The position numbers were made by a program, and so were the translations under genes. From positions 1-64,000 of the forward strand of contig JBFMBS010000011.1 in the NCBI GenBank assembly GCA_040755055.1: a DNA stretch of 64,000 nucleotides. The letters are read 5' to 3'. The notes below the pieces were generated by a model. The model made no database searches, was not told the DNA's origin, and saw only the letters and a list, made by a program, of their open reading frames with translations. Shown here one piece after another: positions 62,598-64,000 of this stretch (the first letter of the stretch is position 1; each line of letters begins with the position of its first letter). The DNA comes from DYJK01 sp040755055 (GTDB lineage Bacteria; Bacteroidota; Ignavibacteria; Ignavibacteriales; Melioribacteraceae).

Positions 62598-63554
62598 ATG
62601 AAAAATTTTTTGAAATTATTAATCACTCTTTCTCTTCTGCCGGTATATTTGTTGGCTCAAGAAACAAAAGCGAATGATTTTCCATTACTGAAAGGCTAAT
62701 ACCTTGGGCAGAAAAAGCCAGGTATGGAACCAGAGATTTTTGCGCCGGGAATTATATCTTCAAAGTATTGGGAACACAGTCCCCCGGTATTTTCACAAGA
62801 CAGTAAAGAGGTTTACTGGTCGGTCGTTTTTGATGACCAAAACACTGGTGTGATCTATTATATGAAAAGGCAAAACGATCAGTGGACAAAACCAGAGGTT
62901 ATTTCTTTTTCCGAATCGAAATATCGCGATATCTGTCCAAGCCTCTCATCGGATGGAAAAACGCTTTATTTCACATCAAGCAGACCGGTCGAAAAAAACG
63001 GCAAAACGGGTGGTCACGACATGTGGTTCGTAAAAAGGAAAGGAAACGATTGGTCCGAGCCTCAATTGCTTGCACCGAATATTAGCACGGGCAAAGATGC
63101 AAGATCAACTTTTACAAGAGATGAAATATTGTATTTTGGTTCTTGGCGTGAAGGGGCAACTGGAGGAAGTAACCTCTATCGATCAAAGCTCGTCAATGGA
63201 ATATATACAAAACCGGAAAACTTGGATGCGATCTTCAGTGGCGCTAATCCAATGCCTTCTTACGTAGCTCCCGATGAAAGTTATATGATCTTTGAATCCT
63301 TCAGAACCGGCGGATTCGGGGGATGTGATTTCTGGATCAGTCTCAGACAAAACGATGGTTCATGGGAGGAACCGAAAAATTTGGGTGCTAAGATTAATTC
63401 AAAAGGCAACGACTGGTTTGGCGGGTTTTCACCAGATATGAAATATTTTTTCTTTGTAAGCGATAGAGGTGATAATAATGATATTTATTGGGTTAACGCA
63501 AAAATTATTGATGAACTTCGACCAAAAGATTTAAAAGAAACACTAATCAAATAA
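62598..63554 (+). pseudogene. PD40-propeller secreted protein interrupted by a stop
   Basis: The frame opens at 62598 (MKNFLKLLITLSLLPVYLLA, a signal peptide) and hits a TAA at 62697-62699; it then continues in the same frame as YLGQKKPGMEPEIFAPG to 63554. The rest is a PD40 propeller homologous to the C-terminal domain of the hydrolase at 17098 (GKYLGEELPGGKP, then FASGVVS). In the alignment the stop falls on the lysine of GKYLG, so one AAA to TAA change explains it. An ATG at 62724 could give a signal-less protein. Pseudogene, recoded stop or sequence error are all possible. Confidence 0.75.
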
Positions 63555-63679
63555 AAAATTTCCAGGGGCTATTAAACTCGTTACGTTCAAAAATTGAACT
63601 TGAAAGGCGAACAAAAATAAACCACCGCCAAAGACGGAGTTTATTTATTTAATTCACCGGAGGCGGACGAGGGTTGAAT

Positions 63680-63701
63680 TCCTCGCTGCTTGAGGCGAGG
63701 A
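63680..63701. repeat. Palindromic repeat
   Basis: TCCTCGC (63680-63686) pairs with GCGAGGA (63695-63701); with one bulge the stem extends outward to GAAT/GATTC (about 63676-63706). The TCTCAAAAGTA beyond it (63708-63718) resembles one end of the inverted-repeat element family. It lies between the PD40 gene and the convergent VOC gene. Confidence 0.5.
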
Positions 63702-63773
63702 GATTCATCTCAAAAGTATTTAAAGTCCCATTAAGAAATATTTATCGCTCACACGTTTATATTCAAAACTATT

Positions 63774-64000
63774 TTAGTCTTTCGAATGAAATGCCACTCT
63801 ATTTCCTTCGCTATCTATGAATAAAGCCATGTAACCAATTTCTTCCGTAATCTGTTTTTTAGGCATTATAATTTTACCGCCGGCAGCTTCAACTCTTGCA
63901 AGTGGTACACTCAGGTCTGGACTTACATTTAAATAAACAACCACTCCGTCCTGGGTTGGTTTATACCATTCGCCTTCGACGAGAGCGCCGCCAACACCAT
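63774..64000 (-). CDS. VOC (glyoxalase/bleomycin resistance) family protein, partial
   Basis: The C-terminal 75 codons of a gene on the minus strand; its 5' part lies beyond the window. Translated it reads GGALVEGEWYKPTQDGVVV, then LARVEAAGGKIIMPKKQITE, EIGYMALFIDSEGN and RVAFHSKD, the second half of a VOC-fold protein with the metal-ligand region (histidine and glutamate) and the GGKI and IDSEGN turns. VOC members include glyoxalase I and dioxygenases; small Bacteroidota members of this shape are usually unassigned. Confidence 0.85.
   Translation of the reverse strand, partial: GVGGALVEGEWYKPTQDGVVVYLNVSPDLSVPLARVEAAGGKIIMPKKQITEEIGYMALFIDSEGNRVAFHSKD

Noticed and set aside
1..64000. tRNA, rRNA, riboswitch or phage integrase genes
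   Set aside because: I looked through the intergenic regions and found no cloverleaf, ribosomal sequence or integrase/transposase signature that could be supported by eye.

Overview
The window reads as the chromosome of a Gram-negative member of the Bacteroidota/Chlorobi assemblage, most probably an Ignavibacteria-type organism. The support is an AT-rich genome with normal codon use, two secreted proteins ending in type IX secretion sorting domains with the YPNPFNP signature common in Ignavibacteria, two TonB-dependent receptors with carboxypeptidase-regulatory N-termini, a GH92 mannosidase, AraC regulators with membrane N-termini, and promoter-like TAnnTTTG boxes. The lineage is an inference from gene content; no rRNA, tRNA, CRISPR array, intact transposase or phage gene was found.

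Layout. 0-4.4 kb: alanine racemase, a lone ribbon-helix-helix antitoxin-like gene followed by a second, diverged remnant of an alanine racemase 3' end, a conserved-looking 603-residue protein I cannot assign with confidence, and two tiny overlapping genes. 4.5-12.8 kb, all on the minus strand: secreted GH92 alpha-mannosidase, a TonB receptor with a TPR-like partner, then DinB-like protein, FAD oxidoreductase and periplasmic beta-carbonic anhydrase as one operon. 13-20.9 kb: secreted enzymes (M14 carboxypeptidase, YCF48-type propeller with a T9SS tail, alpha/beta hydrolase fused to a PD40 propeller, lipoprotein hydrolase, SDR).

21-26 kb is a housekeeping block: DUF3109 protein, sigma-54 (rpoN), an isoprenylcysteine-methyltransferase-like membrane protein, and the HslVU protease, closed by a strong hairpin. 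26-33.2 kb: a second TonB receptor convergent with a membrane AraC regulator, a class B-like acid phosphatase lipoprotein, and valS. 33.3-39.8 kb: membrane protein, MerR/GyrI regulator with its own 19-bp-spacer promoter, TetR regulator, threonine dehydratase/serine racemase-like enzyme, M64 peptidase, DUF4159 protein. 39.9-43.2 kb: a 1120-residue DUF4175 protein.

43-64 kb is an accessory-looking stretch: regulators (cupin-AraC, two membrane AraCs), a TlpA-like thioredoxin, an Asp/Glu racemase, two beta-lactamase-fold lipoproteins, two methyltransferases (one short and ending in an attC-like site), an ECF sigma/anti-sigma/periplasmic coiled-coil operon, a tandem pair of secreted esterases, a CPBP protease, and a PD40 gene interrupted by a single in-frame stop.

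The most notable non-gene signals are a three-copy family of 109-136 bp elements with 19-bp inverted ends (6992, 29415, 37323), several other palindromic repeats, the attC-like site at 55748-55812, and the alr-tail relic at 1690-1740. I did not find a clear new defence or biosynthetic system; the best candidates for undescribed biology are the 603-residue protein, the hydrolase-PD40 fusion with its broken stand-alone relative, and the mobile-looking repeat family.
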